From positions 620,001 through 684,000 of the forward strand of contig JBBHKE010001395.1 of assembly GCA_037447655.1 (NCBI GenBank): a stretch of DNA of 64,000 nucleotides, written 5' to 3'. The notes under the pieces are model-generated. The model searched no databases. It saw nothing but the letters and a program-made list of their open reading frames with translations, and was not told the DNA's origin. Origin of the DNA: Zygnema cylindricum (taxonomy: Eukaryota > Streptophyta > Zygnematophyceae > Zygnematales > Zygnemataceae). Positions 1 through 11,746 of the stretch are shown here, piece after piece. The position numbers were made by a program, and so were the translations under genes. The stretch's first letter is position 1, and each line of letters starts with the position of its first letter.

Positions 1-389
1 TCTCTGTGGAATATATTGGCTTCCGTGGGGTTATCTTTCTCTTGTGTGTGTTTTATCGTTTATGTTTCCGCTTGCATTTGCACTCAGTTTTATTTTATTG
101 TAAAGATCATATCACGAAATGCAACTGTCCAATGCAGTGCCGGACTGGAAAAAGATGGAATTGTGGATTGAACGGTTGTATAGGCCGGAATTTCCTAAGA
201 CATATGATCGGGGTTGATAAAATCGTAGATATAGATTTCCTTAACCGAAGGTATAAGAGAAGGGAAAAGAAAAAACTGAAATGGATTTCCCTTGAGATTA
301 GTAGAGGTGCGAGAGGAAACATGACGTGAAGGTGCAGCCGTATCCCCCCCCCCCCTGCTAGTTGCACGGGGTGATTCTGTGGGTAGGGA

Positions 390-1643
390 TCAGTTGTAAA
401 GCCGAGACCTAAGACAAATGATAAAGATTGTGGATCCATGACCCTACCCAACAAGGTGCAGCGCTGTCTATTTGTAAGGTCGGGGGCCGTAGTAGTGCTT
501 GGAATAAAATGCATAAGATGCTCCCGTTCTGTGGCAGTATGCTCCTTTAACTCCCCAGTGATATTATTTCAAAGCATGTCTGAACCGTTATGAGAGTATG
601 CATGTGAATTAGGATAAGACACTAAAGTAAGAAGGACCTTGAGTGGCTGACCGGGTACATTAATATTGTAATTCGGAGGGTAGTTGGTTTGGACACATGA
701 CTGGACTTGGTGAAAGGGAAGCAAAGCGGTCTAAATGTCAGTAGTGGGAGGTCTTACTAACAAATTAGCCTCACGAAGACGACCAACATCGATTAGGTTG
801 GTACATTTAGAACGAACCCCATGTGCAAGGGACCCATGCCGAGCGGCATCAATAAACAACGAGGGTCTAATTAGGTGTTCTATACGCTTATAGTCAGCCA
901 AAACTGTAGGTCGTGGATCTTTATAAGAGGCGACGTTCTCTAAAATGTATCCGACTAGTCTGGCCATGTTTTGAAGAAAATGTAAGACCCTCAAAAGCTC
1001 AAAAAAAAAAATTGGTACGAAGATCCGCCAAACCAAGATCTTTGCATGCCCGAGACATGCCTTGACACTCCCACCCCCCAAAAACAAGGTCTATCGGTTC
1101 GACGTCTTGTAGATGATGGTTACTAAGGATGCATATATCTTGTGGAAGAGCTGTGTGCATGTATAAAAAGGCTGACTTGGGAAACAACTGTGGATATTGT
1201 GAATGCATGAGATTACAATGGTGCAACTATGCCTTTCTAGCTACCGCATCTATTTCTACCGCATAGTAGTGACGGATGAGGAGATTATTCCGTAAACATG
1301 ACAATAGTGAAGTTCCAATCCCAACGAATAGGTCTAGAATAACGACCCTGTCTGTATGAGGACTTAGTTGTACAGGCTTCCAATTAATAGGAAGGAACCT
1401 CGAAGGATCGGCTGCAACGGAAGGTATAGGAGTGATACGTGTTAATGGTATAGATAATGTGGACTTATAAATATTGTCCATTGTGTGAGAATTGATAAGA
1501 AAACCGCGCTCCGCAAAGAGATCGGGTAAGGGAGAAATATCCGTTATGATTTCTTTGGACGAAAGGGAGTGGAAAATGTCCTCCCCAACGGAGTTCCCCA
1601 AAAATGCAAAGAGAGCCGTAGCCGAATGAGCCATAGTGGGCAA
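390..1643 (-). pseudogene. Retroelement-encoded C5-cytosine DNA methyltransferase (decayed)
   Basis: Reading the minus strand, the canonical cytosine-5 methyltransferase motifs occur in linear order. Motif I is DLFVGIG near 1,335-1,312, followed by an acidic YYAVEID turn. Motif IV is near 1,078-1,050 with ECQ in place of the usual PCQ; the catalytic Cys is kept. Motif VI (ENV) is near 940-932, a motif VIII-like HGVRSKCTNL follows, then a variable target-recognition stretch, and motifs IX/X (EREHLM, later a VMD block) lie near 530-430. The order I to X is not the permuted DRM arrangement. Breaks: TAG at 1,227-1,229, a slip in the A-run near 1,000-1,010, TAG at 731-733 and TGA near 570. It lies downstream of gag and protease on the same strand, so it belongs to a retroelement rather than to a host gene. 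Such enzymes are known from retrotransposons of a charophyte alga and dinoflagellates. Confidence 0.8.
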
Positions 1644-1942
1644 AGGTCGGCGGGTTCAAATGACAGGGAGGCAGATTTTGGGCTCTGGAAAGTGTGTCGG
1701 TCGGTAAGAGAATGATTGGTCGTGCATGTCCACGCCATCGCCAATTTAGAATATAACGTTTTGACCAACCAAACACTCATAGTCGTTACATTTAGTGACC
1801 AATGCTCTGACGGAAATTCAACGGACTCATTTTTGGTTCCTGTTTGAAACCGAAAGATGAGCGGGTCCTTTCTGATTCCGAGGACCGGCTCCGTGGTCCC
1901 GACCGAAGTAAGAAGGCGGGTAGCTGTCGTCTGAAGCTTCTC

Positions 1943-2641
1943 TCATGTCAGACCAAGCTTGAGCGCAAATCCGGATACGAGGATCACGGGTTTGGCCCCG
2001 GTGTCCATGAGAGGAAGAGTGGGGTGAACACCGTTCACTGAGAATGATCCCCGAGAGTTATCAAGGAAACCGATATGGGGATCGAGATTACGACGCTCTT
2101 TCGTAGTAACCGACTGGACCACTGAAAAACTGCGGTTAAGTTGCAGAGCCCTCAAAGCGGCTGCAGGTGCAACCTCATCAACGAGGGGAAGGGCTTTCGG
2201 TACATCCTCCAACATCGCTGAAAGAATACTTAATCGCTCCTTCACCCGATGAGCCTCATGAATAGTGTTATCCAATAAATTTAGTGCCTCTGCCGCGATG
2301 GGAGGGGCGGTTTCCGGTAGGTAAGGCAGAGGCTCCTTTGCAAATAAGAGTGGGACACGAATGGTCAGTGCCTCTGCCGCGATGGTAGAAGCCGTTTCCG
2401 GTAGGGGAGGCAGAGGCTCTTTTGCAAATGAGAGTGGGACACGCGAATTTGGTAATTTGCCCACTCGGTTATGGTCTCTTGAGCCCTTTTCAAATGTAGC
2501 AACCCGTTGTTGGACGGTGGAATCCCAAAGGGTTTGCCAGGCCAACGACGGCATGTGGACAACGGTCCTAGCCATCCTAGTAAATTGGGGTTTCATTTCC
2601 GCCATCAAAGCTGCAAATTGCTCTTTCATCATGGTCGCCAT
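1943..2641 (-). pseudogene. Gag tail and retropepsin-like aspartic protease start
   Basis: An open stretch of about 230 residues. The N-terminal half is charged and repetitive: a block containing FAKEPLP..LPETA..IAAEAL occurs twice, a tandem duplication. The C-terminal end carries MDTGAKPVIL, the D-T-G-A active-site signature of retroviral-type aspartic proteases, followed by a GFALKLGLT stretch as in Ty3-type proteases. The frame closes right after this, so the rest of the protease is degraded. It sits between gag with zinc knuckles (upstream on the minus strand) and the methyltransferase (downstream), giving the order gag-PR-DNMT. Confidence 0.65.
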
Positions 2642-2769
2642 TGTGGCTTGAAGCTCGGCTTTCTCTATCTCTCTACGAAAGATCTTAGGAGGAGTTTTCT
2701 CCTTCTCGATCTCCTTAGGCGGAGTGACTGGTTTCGCGGAACGGGCAGGAATTCCGCCGCTCTTTATCT

Positions 2770-3551
2770 GATTTTGATAAGTGAAATAAGGGTCTTTGAT
2801 GTGGCACCGATAGACATAATGTCCCTTTTAATGGCAATGACTGCAAGTGGCCGCCTTGTCAAGACACATGCGGGCATCGTGCCCGGTTTTTCCGCATCGG
2901 AAACACATTCAATTTTTCGGGACTAACAGGTCGAGTTCCCATGGCTCGCGTCTTCTGGGCCTATTGGGAGGCAATGGGTTTTTAGGTGGAGGAGGAGATA
3001 GATTAGCCGGCTCCCGTGAGGAGATTTGGACCGCTCATGAGCGTCCCACCAAGATGTCTGCATCTCATACTCTATCGCATATTGAGCCGCTTGCTCAAAG
3101 GTGAATTTCAGTCCATACATCTGGCTGAGGTGGTTTTGGATAAACCTCTTTGATGGACCATGAAACTGTCCCACATATTTCTGGAGAGCCTCCGCATCGG
3201 ACTTGATGTCCGGTAATGCCTCTCGCAGAGTTTCCATCCGAGCTCGTAAGGTAGGAGCAGTTCACCTAGCCTACGCTCTAAGTTCATCAACTCTTTGATA
3301 TGATCTGGATTTTGCACCCGGTACTCCTCTTGGAGGATGTCAAACATGACTGAGAGAGGGTCACGTAAAGGAATGGTTCCCCCCGCTCTACCTGGGACAG
3401 TCGCTCGGGCAGCCACTGTATACTGACGAGGAACCTCGGGGATAGCTGGATACAACTCGTCCCCGTTAGCATCTATTATCGCCAGTCTCGCAGCCTGATA
3501 TGGGATATCCACCTGGCCGAAAACTTCTGGTAACCCCACAAAGGGAGCCAC
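2770..3551 (-). pseudogene. Gag with CCHC zinc knuckles of the methyltransferase element
   Basis: Two overlapping minus-strand frames (3,551-3,108 and 3,237-2,923) form one gag-like protein split by a frameshift near 3,240. The second frame, with YVGQFHGPSKRF and FEQAAQYAIEYEM, looks like a capsid C-terminal region. Near 2,910-2,870 the minus strand encodes CFRCGKTGHDARMC, a perfect C-x2-C-x4-H-x4-C nucleocapsid knuckle, and a second knuckle follows that is interrupted by an in-frame TAA. The protein is broken, so the copy is dead. I assign it to a Ty3-like element from domain order; no reverse transcriptase is visible before the window edge. Confidence 0.6.
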
Positions 3552-3653
3552 GTACTATGTTATTGCAAGGACATCTTTTTACTTGCGAGTGTAGAGAGTG
3601 AGGGTCGAACCACGGAGGTATCGATCGAGAAGGGAGAAGGCTGCAATCTTGTG

Positions 3654-4638
3654 TCCTCCATTGGACCACAAAATTCAGGAAGCCTCTAGATAGTTATTAA
3701 CTAACCCACTTTCAAAGGCAACCACTGCTACCCAAGCAGAAAATCAAACAATCTGACTGCACCCCTATGCAACGTGGACTTTTTTGAGTCTGTAGGAAAA
3801 AGAATCTCTGAAAACGCCCAACCAGGAGATAAGTTATGAGGCAGTAAAAATGCCACTTTGTACAAACTCTCAAAGAGAGAGGTGACTACCTACCAAAAAT
3901 TACTAAGTCCTGATTCCCTCTAATAACTCCTATCTAATAAAGTAGGGACCAATCGGAATACTGTTCCATACCAAAAAGTACTACTGCCATTGTACCTTTT
4001 GTACGGCATATGTACGACAAGGCTATTAAGCGGACACGTGTCCAGTTTTCAATCTTCTGTACGTTCCTCAGAATTCCCGCGACCGAATGTTATCTCTCCA
4101 CGTGGCGCCAGGTCATGCCACGTCACTAAATGCCAAAGTGACCATTGCGGCATCTCGGCGATGACGTGCGCCGTCAGATAGAATTTCGTATTTGATCTCA
4201 ACCGTTGAAACAAATGTCTGATTCATTTGTTTTGTGCGTAATCATATTCGTACGGTATTTAATCCGCTCCATATACTTATGTTTGTATTTCCGTTAATCA
4301 GAATAAATACCATAACACTATTTAACTATTTATCAAACCGTATATACTCTAGCGAACTTCTACGACAGACCGGTGAGAGCTAACGGCTACGCCATGCTCT
4401 GCCGGTCGGGGGTTCGAGTTGTGTCGGACTCAAACTTTTGTTGAGAGTGACTTAGGTCACTCTTTAGTCCTGCACAAGTGGAGCTGAGGCAGCCATGGCT
4501 CCACTACTCTATCTCTCTCTCTCTCCTTTAGTGACTACAACAAGAATGGGGGATAGAGAGAGAGAGGTGGAGACAGACTGCTTGCGCTCTCATCACTTTT
4601 TATCAAATTTTAGACCTAGAAAATACTTATTTTCAACA
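3654..4638 (-). repeat. Diverged LTR, relative of the 27.5/30.7-kb LTRs
   Basis: The right end (GACCTAGAAAATACTTATTTTCAACA on the plus strand) matches the outer end of the LTRs that finish at 28,704 and 31,921. Internal blocks also align: the Ser/Cys-codon-poor 'aaaaagaatc.ctgaaaa' block, a GTACTTTTTGTACGGC block and a CACGTGTC block. The inner end keeps the CCTCCATTGG block that contains the minus-strand gag ATG. It lies just upstream (minus sense) of the gag-PR-DNMT remnant and could be its 5' LTR, or a solo LTR inserted next to it. The inner boundary is approximate. Confidence 0.65.
4345..4440 (+). other. tRNA-like sequence inside LTR (antisense to the element)
   Basis: The plus strand has an A-box-like GAGCTAACGGCTA, a B-box-like GGGTTCGAGTT, short CGACA/TGTCG ends that can pair, and a TTTT run shortly downstream. 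The same block, aligned, recurs in the LTRs at about 28,385 and 31,625. It is not a recognisable functional tRNA: no standard cloverleaf with an anticodon could be drawn. Confidence 0.35.
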
Positions 4639-5107
4639 AAGGCGACACAGAGGTCAAACCTATCTTGATATCTAAAAGCTAGATCCCTCATTTCCGTGTC
4701 GTATAACATCCGGAAATGCGATAAAGACATAGTGTCTTTTAATCCGGAAAAGTACAATTGCATCTTACCCATGGATCCCTCTGAAGAGGAAGCCAGGTCG
4801 TAAAAGGGAGGATGCGCCAGTTGTGCCAAAGCTGGGCTGGCAAGGAACCTACGAGTGTGAGGAGTTGGAAATGTTTCCTTTGGAAAGTCTTTTTCGGTCC
4901 CCTCTAGGTATGACCAAGATGAAACGAGGACAATGATGACGCAGATGTCAGACTAGACCGCATTGACGGTGATCCACGATCCCCAACCGGATCGGATGTG
5001 GTCAACGATTCAGGAAAATTTGACGGATCTAATTGGGGAGGACGATAAAATGTACCACGTCGGGTGGACCCGAATTGATAAGGAAGGTTATCCCAATCCG
5101 TGGGCAT
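4593..5107 (-). pseudogene. Uncharacterised coding-like remnant running into the LTR
   Basis: The minus strand is open from 5,107 to about 4,904 and again from 4,829 to 4,593 in a shifted frame. The protein-like stretches are compositionally normal (Pro/Ser-rich first part, then a mixed helical-looking part with SGLKDTMSLSHFRMLYDTEM). The last fifteen or so residues are encoded by the LTR end. No family is recognised. It may be the 3' part of an older gag-like gene into which the LTR inserted. Confidence 0.3.
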
Positions 5108-7429
5108 AAACCAAAGGGAAAACCGTGACTACAATAGTGAAATGTTTCGAACGAACTAACCGAGATGCAACACGTGTCAAACCAATCCACACACGAACAA
5201 TAAGCTCAAACAGTCACTATCAAGACCTGGTGGTCAGATCTAGCAAAAAGTCGGAATACCAAAAACTCTACCGTGCAAACAAGGAGCAAGACCGAAAGGC
5301 CAAATCTATAAACAAGCAGGCAGCTATCCAAGCACCTTTGGGTGCAGATCTAAAGCAACACAGAGAGAAAAACGCCTATGTAATGCCACCAACGGCCAGA
5401 TCTAGAAAGCAATTCCACACCAGATATTCACAAGAAAAATTCAAGGTCACTTAGGGCTAGATAGCATGCAAGGAAAACAGGAAAAATGCTAATGCTCGAT
5501 CAGAAAGGTTCCAATCAAAACCGATCCACACCGGTCTCCTAAACGTGTGTTTAAACTATAATGGAACGCTCTTGCACCCGCAAGGCATCGGCTACTTACA
5601 AACAATTTTAATACTCTGGTGAGTACTAAAAGTGAACCAGACTAGTTCGAACCCATTTGGATTTTGCAGAGCCCTCGAATGTGATCCGCTTCGAAATCCG
5701 CTCTGAAATCCGCTCCGAGCACCGTCTTCAAAAGTGACCCTCCGCTGGACTCTTGGTAACGTGAAGATGTACACCGTGGAATGTTAGAGGACCAGATGAA
5801 AGGGAAAAAAATGTGTCGATAGAAGAAAAAGAACAAATAAGAAACATAAATACGATAGATAGTAAGAGTGCGTTAGAATAAAGTCAGAGGTTGTTGAAAC
5901 TCCAGATATACAGCCAAACTTGTGACCACAATAATCTAAAGCTAGCAGCAAACCCTAATTCCACTCGAAAAACACTAATTCCAACACCAAACCCTAATTT
6001 CAAACGGCCCGAAACTCCAAATATGCAGCCAAGGAATAGAAGGATACTGACCTAAGGACTAGAATAAAAAGGAATAAGCCCTAAATCTGCTGCAACCCTA
6101 ATTTTGCAGCCCAAACCCTAATTTTGCAGCCGAACCCTAATTTTGCAGATTAACCCTAATTCTGCAGATTAACCTTAAATTTGCTGCAATTATTAGGTTT
6201 AACACTAAAGCCAAGAAATATAGTGGCAGCAGAATAAGAGACAAAGATTGAAAGAAAAAAATAGCAGAAAACAAAAACAAAATGTTTTTTTTTTTTTTTA
6301 TAAAATAAAAATTTATATTTTTAATATATTTTTTTCTTTTGGACAAGAATGTTAAGCCAAGAGATAGCCACTAGGCTATCTGGTCTTTATCACAATCCCT
6401 ACAAGAGTTATCTCGTTATGACAACAAAGCAAGAAATATTCCAACCTAAACAAGGGAAAATCCAAATCCGATCAAAAATACACTCCTTCCAAGCCAACCA
6501 AAATACAAACAAGACACACACACAACAAAACCGTCAGGCTGTACGAGGAACGCACAGCAAGGTCTAGATGTGCTCCCCCACGATCTCCAATTCCACACTT
6601 CCACCAAAAGACCGAGTTTGGAGGGAAACCTTCCGGACGTGGCCTTAGGCCGTGTGAATGAAAAACGTGGGCAAAAATACAAGGGCAAATATTCGTAGCC
6701 TATCTAACCTCTATAGCTAGCTAGCAATAATAAATAGAAAGCATGAGCAATCAGTGAGAGAGAGAGCAAGAGAAAGCTCCGCCGCCAAGAGAAAATTCTT
6801 GTTCAAAAGCTAAATTCTTTAAGTCTGAGAATTAGCCTAAATAGGAGCTACTCTAGGCCTAAGCGAAACTAGCCTACGTCTAGCCTACTTTACATGCATG
6901 AAACTAATTAATATGTTGGCCAATAGGCAGCCAACATCGTCTGCCATACGTCTAACAAAATCCACCGTCCAAGGGTAAAAACCCTCCCTAACTACATGTA
7001 CGCGCGAACCTCGATGGGTTCGCGACTTAAATATATATAATGTATCGAAGCGTCGCCCGAAAATCGCGATTCGTCTCCAAACGATATTCCGCGTCCATAC
7101 TTCGAAATCGCGTGCATACGCACGAAACGAAGCATACCGCACGAAATACTCGAAATCGAAATACCTGCGTACGAAATGAAAAGTATCGCACGAAATAAGT
7201 ACTTTTCAACAAAACGTGCACGCGAATCGCGTACAAGTCACAAATAAGTGAATCGACAATATTGTACTAATGCAACTACGAAACTCAAACGTGCGACTAA
7301 AATCCATATGTGCGTGCGGAAATCGTGCGTGCATGTATAATATGAGACAACATTACTTCACATAGCTCACAACATTTCACAACACACATTATTAAGATAC
7401 ACATTATCAATATTACTGTTAAAATTATA
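5108..7429. other. No gene recognised; AT-rich spacer with short repeats
   Basis: Small open frames here (for example 5,125-5,454) have no recognisable motif. The stretch holds a telomere-like array (see the entry at 5,985) and, at about 7,040-7,210, an irregular cluster of CGCACGAAA / CGAAATAC words. I see no splice-consistent coding exons. Confidence 0.5.
5985..6180 (+). repeat. Degenerate ~17-bp tandem array with CCCTAA core
   Basis: Units of the form AACCCTAATTTTGCAGCC repeat several times between about 6,095 and 6,180, with looser copies upstream from 5,945. The AACCCTAA core resembles plant telomere sequence, but the units are too long and varied for a telomere. Confidence 0.6.
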
Positions 7430-7534
7430 ATGGATCCTGTCATTATCACACACACATTATTACATTCATTATTTATTATCATTACATCATTAACACCATT
7501 ACATTACACACACATTACCACACACACCCACATC

Positions 7535-7712
7535 ATTATGACGACATTATTATGCCACCACCACCACCATCATCATCGTCATCATCATCATCATCATCGT
7601 CATCATCGTCGTCAACATCATAATCATTATCGTCATCATCATCATCTTCATCATTACATCATCATTATCATCATCATTACATCATCACCACCATCATCAT
7701 CATCAGCCCATC
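7535..7712 (+). repeat. (CAT/ATC)n trinucleotide tract
   Basis: About 170 bp of CAT/CAC/CGT triplets. It gives a poly-His open frame (7,430-7,870) on the plus strand, which is best read as a microsatellite artefact. Confidence 0.85.
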
Positions 7713-7870
7713 TTTCACTAGGAGCAGATAATGCTTTAGAAAAATTAGCATTCCAAATACGAAAAACAGTATCAAAAAGTATTCCAATTTGGCGCTTTGA
7801 TATTTTTAATAAATTGCCACGTCATGCCATTCATCTACAAAATTTTAATGAAATCGAGAGTCTATTTTAG

Positions 7871-10373
7871 TAAATGCAACACTTGGGGATCAAATAAGAA
7901 AACATTGTTGTCTTTAAAATATTTATGCACAAGGGAGAGTACACAAAAACAATATGTTTGTTCGTTTTAAACTTGTACTTAATTGCAATACGTCTACAAT
8001 GTCACGTACAAACCTTCTATGTAACAAAAAAAAACAAGACGGGGAATGACAACAAACAAACGCGTACCAAAGACGGGTAATGAGTGTCGATCCAACAATT
8101 GTGCACCCATAAAATATATTTAAACAGACGATTTTTATTATAAAATAAATAACAGTTTGCAGTGTAGTTTTGTCGTCGTCTACAAATTGTCGCAAGTTTT
8201 GTAAACGTCTACAATTGTCGCAAGTTTAAAAAACGTATATAAATATCAGATCATTTATGTAACTAATAATTAAGTAACGCTTTTGTTTTGGTTCATTGGA
8301 TCACTTAAAACAACCAATAAAATCCTCATTAAAATCCAAATATACATTTTAAAGTTCAAGTTACATGAGCACCCAAAGGGTGGGAGATCTTGAGTCTTCG
8401 ACATTTTGCAAGTTTGACAATAGATGGTTGTTGAGGTCATATTATTTTTTTGGCTCTAAAAACCAAGAGGAAATGGCTTTGAGAAGGGTTTCCTTGGTGG
8501 TGGCGAGTTGGTAGTTTTGATTCATAATCTCACCGCTATTGTTGTGGAAAGACCGTCGCATCCATACTTGGAAAATCTTGTCTTAACACTTGTATCATGG
8601 TTTTCTTGTTTCGGTGTCTGTCTCACCAAGTGTCGGTGACCTACGACCTCCTCGAGAGCTCGCTTTGAATCCCCAACTCCAACCATCCTTACGAAGGAAC
8701 ACAAAAAGGTAGATGGTTTATTCCCTTCTATGTCCTCCAATTTTACCTTACCTTTACTCGTGCTAATCGAATGAGGTTTGGGTAGACCAGCCACCAAAGA
8801 AAGTGCTTTTTATTGTAAGTCCTCTTTTGCGACCACGTTGATAAATTAAAAAGAGGAAAAGAGACTTAATTCATTTTTCAATTGCCCGTTTTTTTTCTCA
8901 TTGTTATTTCTCTTGGATGTTAGATGCAAGTAAAGTTAATCCCAGACCATGCATCTCATCCACTACTGAATTCACTTTAGCTTACCTTTTGTTTGTTTCT
9001 GCCAATCATGGCCGAAAAAATTGATCATCAACGTCGTCACAAGACAATTTTTTTGTCATGTGTTAGTTGTTGTATAATGTTTCAAGTCATATAGAAAACT
9101 GTGATTCCAGAAACATTGAGCCTCTGTGTGGTTCATATAACCACAAGCCTCACAAGTAACGACGTTGGTATAATATTCAACTCTCACAATATTCCGGACA
9201 TTGGTTTTATATATGAACGCGACATTACTATTCTTTAGTTATTTTGGCGGTGTTGGTGGCTTGAGGAAATGGATGGTTAAGACTCTCCCATCATTTCTCG
9301 ACCTCATGCTCTTCGCCCTTGCCCCAAATCTAAGAGTTCCCACAATAACGTTTTTCTCTATATTTTTGACGTTGAGCTTCATCTGACACCTCCATCAAGT
9401 GTGAGCGCGTTGTCGGTTGTTCTTCAACAGAAACACGCAGGGCATCCCTTCCAATCTAATTATTCCCATGACCCTTTACATTGCCAACAACTTCATCGAC
9501 CTTGTACTTGCCAAACCATCTTCTTGCCGGTTTGGGAGCACCCTTTATTGGCTAATGTCATCGACAATGGTCTTCTTATATATCATATTGTGAGTTCATT
9601 TCCTAATTTGGGCGCATCAAACAACATCCAAGGTTTTGTCCTCCATGATAAATTTAGATGGCCAATTCTCTATCAGTCGCCAAACCCTTTCATTCACGGG
9701 TTCCCTCAAGGTGACACTTCGTTATCATGGCTTCGCTTTTAGTTTCACCTATCTGATTTTCGAGATATAACCTTTCCAACTGGTTGAATATTGTTTGAAG
9801 ATGTTCATTTTGAAGTTGTGAAAGACCTCGATGGCCTTGTTTGTCCCGTCTGTGTAATTGGGAGTATATGTACGATATAACCCGTGGTTTTTGCTTGCAA
9901 CGTATCCTCGTCTACCATCAAATACTCCTCATATAGCCTTAATTTCTCAATCATTCTAGCGGTAGCGCCAAACGTGGGGGTGAGAGGAGCTTTCTCAATC
10001 TAATCCACAACCTCATTTGCCCTAATTGCTTTGTGTTGTAAAGCCTCGTTGCGATGTGCAATCATTGGATCTGTCAAGAGAAGAGAATGAGACCTTAAAA
10101 CATTTTAACACCCCTCCTCCAAAAAATTCCACCATGTCGAGAAAAAGTATAATTTCTAAGTTTGGTGGAATATCGCTACGCGAAACGGCGCGGTGTCTCT
10201 AGTTTAGTGGAAAAATGCCATAATTTATAGTAAAAAGGAAACCACATTGTGAATAGCTATTAATGTTTGTAAATCTATTATCTGATTCCGTATGTAGAGA
10301 CCCTTAAACCTAAAATCAAATTAATAGTACTTTTTGTTCCCTCTACGTTAATATAGTTTCAGTTTAATCTATA
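7871..10373. other. No intact gene; possible decayed minus-strand coding sequence 8,900-10,080
   Basis: Reading the minus strand from about 10,080 to 8,900 gives a long stop-riddled protein-like stretch with segments such as PTFGATARMIEKLRLYEEYL and a CWQCKG word that could be half of a zinc knuckle. This hints at an old retroelement gag, but the family is unclear. The rest is AT-rich without motifs. Confidence 0.3.
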
Positions 10374-10376
10374 TAA

Positions 10377-11147
10377 AGGTTCGACCCCATGTATTTGTAA
10401 CTTAGCGAACTTACTTTGTTTTTTAGCGCGGATCTGGCGGACCCAGATTTCATGTGTCTTTATGTGTTTACTCGAAATTTTTACTTAACCATATGACAAT
10501 TGTATACATGGACAATGCTCGTGATGGCTGTCAACATTTACAATCTGTTTTGCCGCACCATATTTTTCAAAACTTTTTGAAGCGTCGCAAGACACATTGT
10601 AATTTTTGAAACGATTTGGTTTGTCGCATGTCATTGCGTGACATCGTAGACATACAACCTTGCAGTTGTGGCTTTAAACATGCCATTGCGTAAACCTCTC
10701 TTGTACGGTAGCCATGACTTCGCAGATTTTTCACCATCGCAAATTTTACACCTTTCTGTGAAATGACATTGCACCATTGAGACCTCTTAAAAAAAAATGT
10801 ACAAGGTGCATGCAAACATAACCGAACAGCCTTGTACTTTTTTCCGTCGTCAAAAAAATATGGAAACTTTTCACACGTGAGAATAAGTTTTCTTATTTGT
10901 GAAAACGGTTGTGCTTTAGTTTAAACACATCGCCGATGTGTTTTATGATAAGTTTGAAGATGACATGACAGTGGGTCTAAAAAAGACAAGCTGGCAAATT
11001 GACGTACATCTTAAGTTCGAGATGACGCAAATTGTACTTTACAAATTTGCGATTTCTTCGTACGGTCGCAACTTAGGCAGTACGACGCTAAGGTTTAAAG
11101 GAAACCGACAGAAAAAAACCCGTACTTAGCAACTTTGGGCTGTACCC
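10377..11147. mobile_element. Harbinger-type MITE, copy A (771 bp)
   Basis: The ends are AGGTTCGACCCCATGT and (reverse-complemented) GGGTACAGCCC; the element is flanked by TAA at 10,374-10,376 and TAA at 11,148-11,150. The interior aligns with copy B (25,445 onward, split) and copy C (41,064-41,812), including the words TTTTGAAGCGTCGCAA and GATAAGTTTGAAGATGAC. The TWA target duplication is typical of PIF/Harbinger elements. Confidence 0.75.
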
Positions 11148-11177
11148 TAAGCTACTCAAATTCAAGAGGTATTTAAA

Positions 11178-11746
11178 TACACAATGAATCGTTATTGGCG
11201 TTATATACTCTATATTGGCGCCCCCAAATTTTGACCTCGAAACCTGAAATAGATTTAACATCACTAATTTTTCTTTAACATTAATTACGGTTATTATAAA
11301 TTAGCGTTAACAATTATCATGTACGCATTTCCTGAATTGTGTAGTGTAAGGAAGGTGTTTGTTCGTACATCAATGTACTTCGTTACGGAAAATAGTACGG
11401 AAAATGTAGGTAACTTATGTCGGTTGCATTCATAACTGCGCTTAGAATAAACGGTTTTGTACTCGTACCTATTTTAGTATGTAAGTATGAACAGCTTACT
11501 AATTGTTTACCCGGAAACCCAAATAAGAATTATAGATTAATTATAGTAAAAGAAGGCGACGCTGTACGGATTGTCAGATTTTGTAATTACCTATTTTACC
11601 GTATATATAATAATGGCAGATCCGGTGTACCTAAATCACCGTTATGGATCAATTAGAATTAAACTTTTTTGTTGTAATTTTTCAAAACTCAAATTAAAAT
11701 TAATAACACTATTTAGTTATTAATAGCTAATAACGATTCACGGTGT
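11178..11746. mobile_element. TA-flanked MITE of the TACACNGTGAATCG family
   Basis: The left end TACACAATGAATCGTTATTGGCG and the right end CTAATAACGATTCACGGTGTA are imperfect inverted repeats. Related copies with the same ends lie at 42,254, 42,519, 43,724 and 58,390. TA-bounded ends suggest a Tc1/mariner-like origin. No transposase is inside. Confidence 0.6.

Noticed and set aside
390-1643. Host DRM or MET1 methyltransferase gene
   Set aside because: Motif order is not permuted as in DRM, no introns or regulatory domains are seen, and gag/protease are linked on the same strand.
4345-4440. Functional tRNA gene
   Set aside because: No complete cloverleaf or anticodon arm; the sequence is an LTR component repeated elsewhere.
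7430-7870. 146-residue His-rich open frame
   Set aside because: Encoded by a CAT/ATC microsatellite; no domain outside the repeat.
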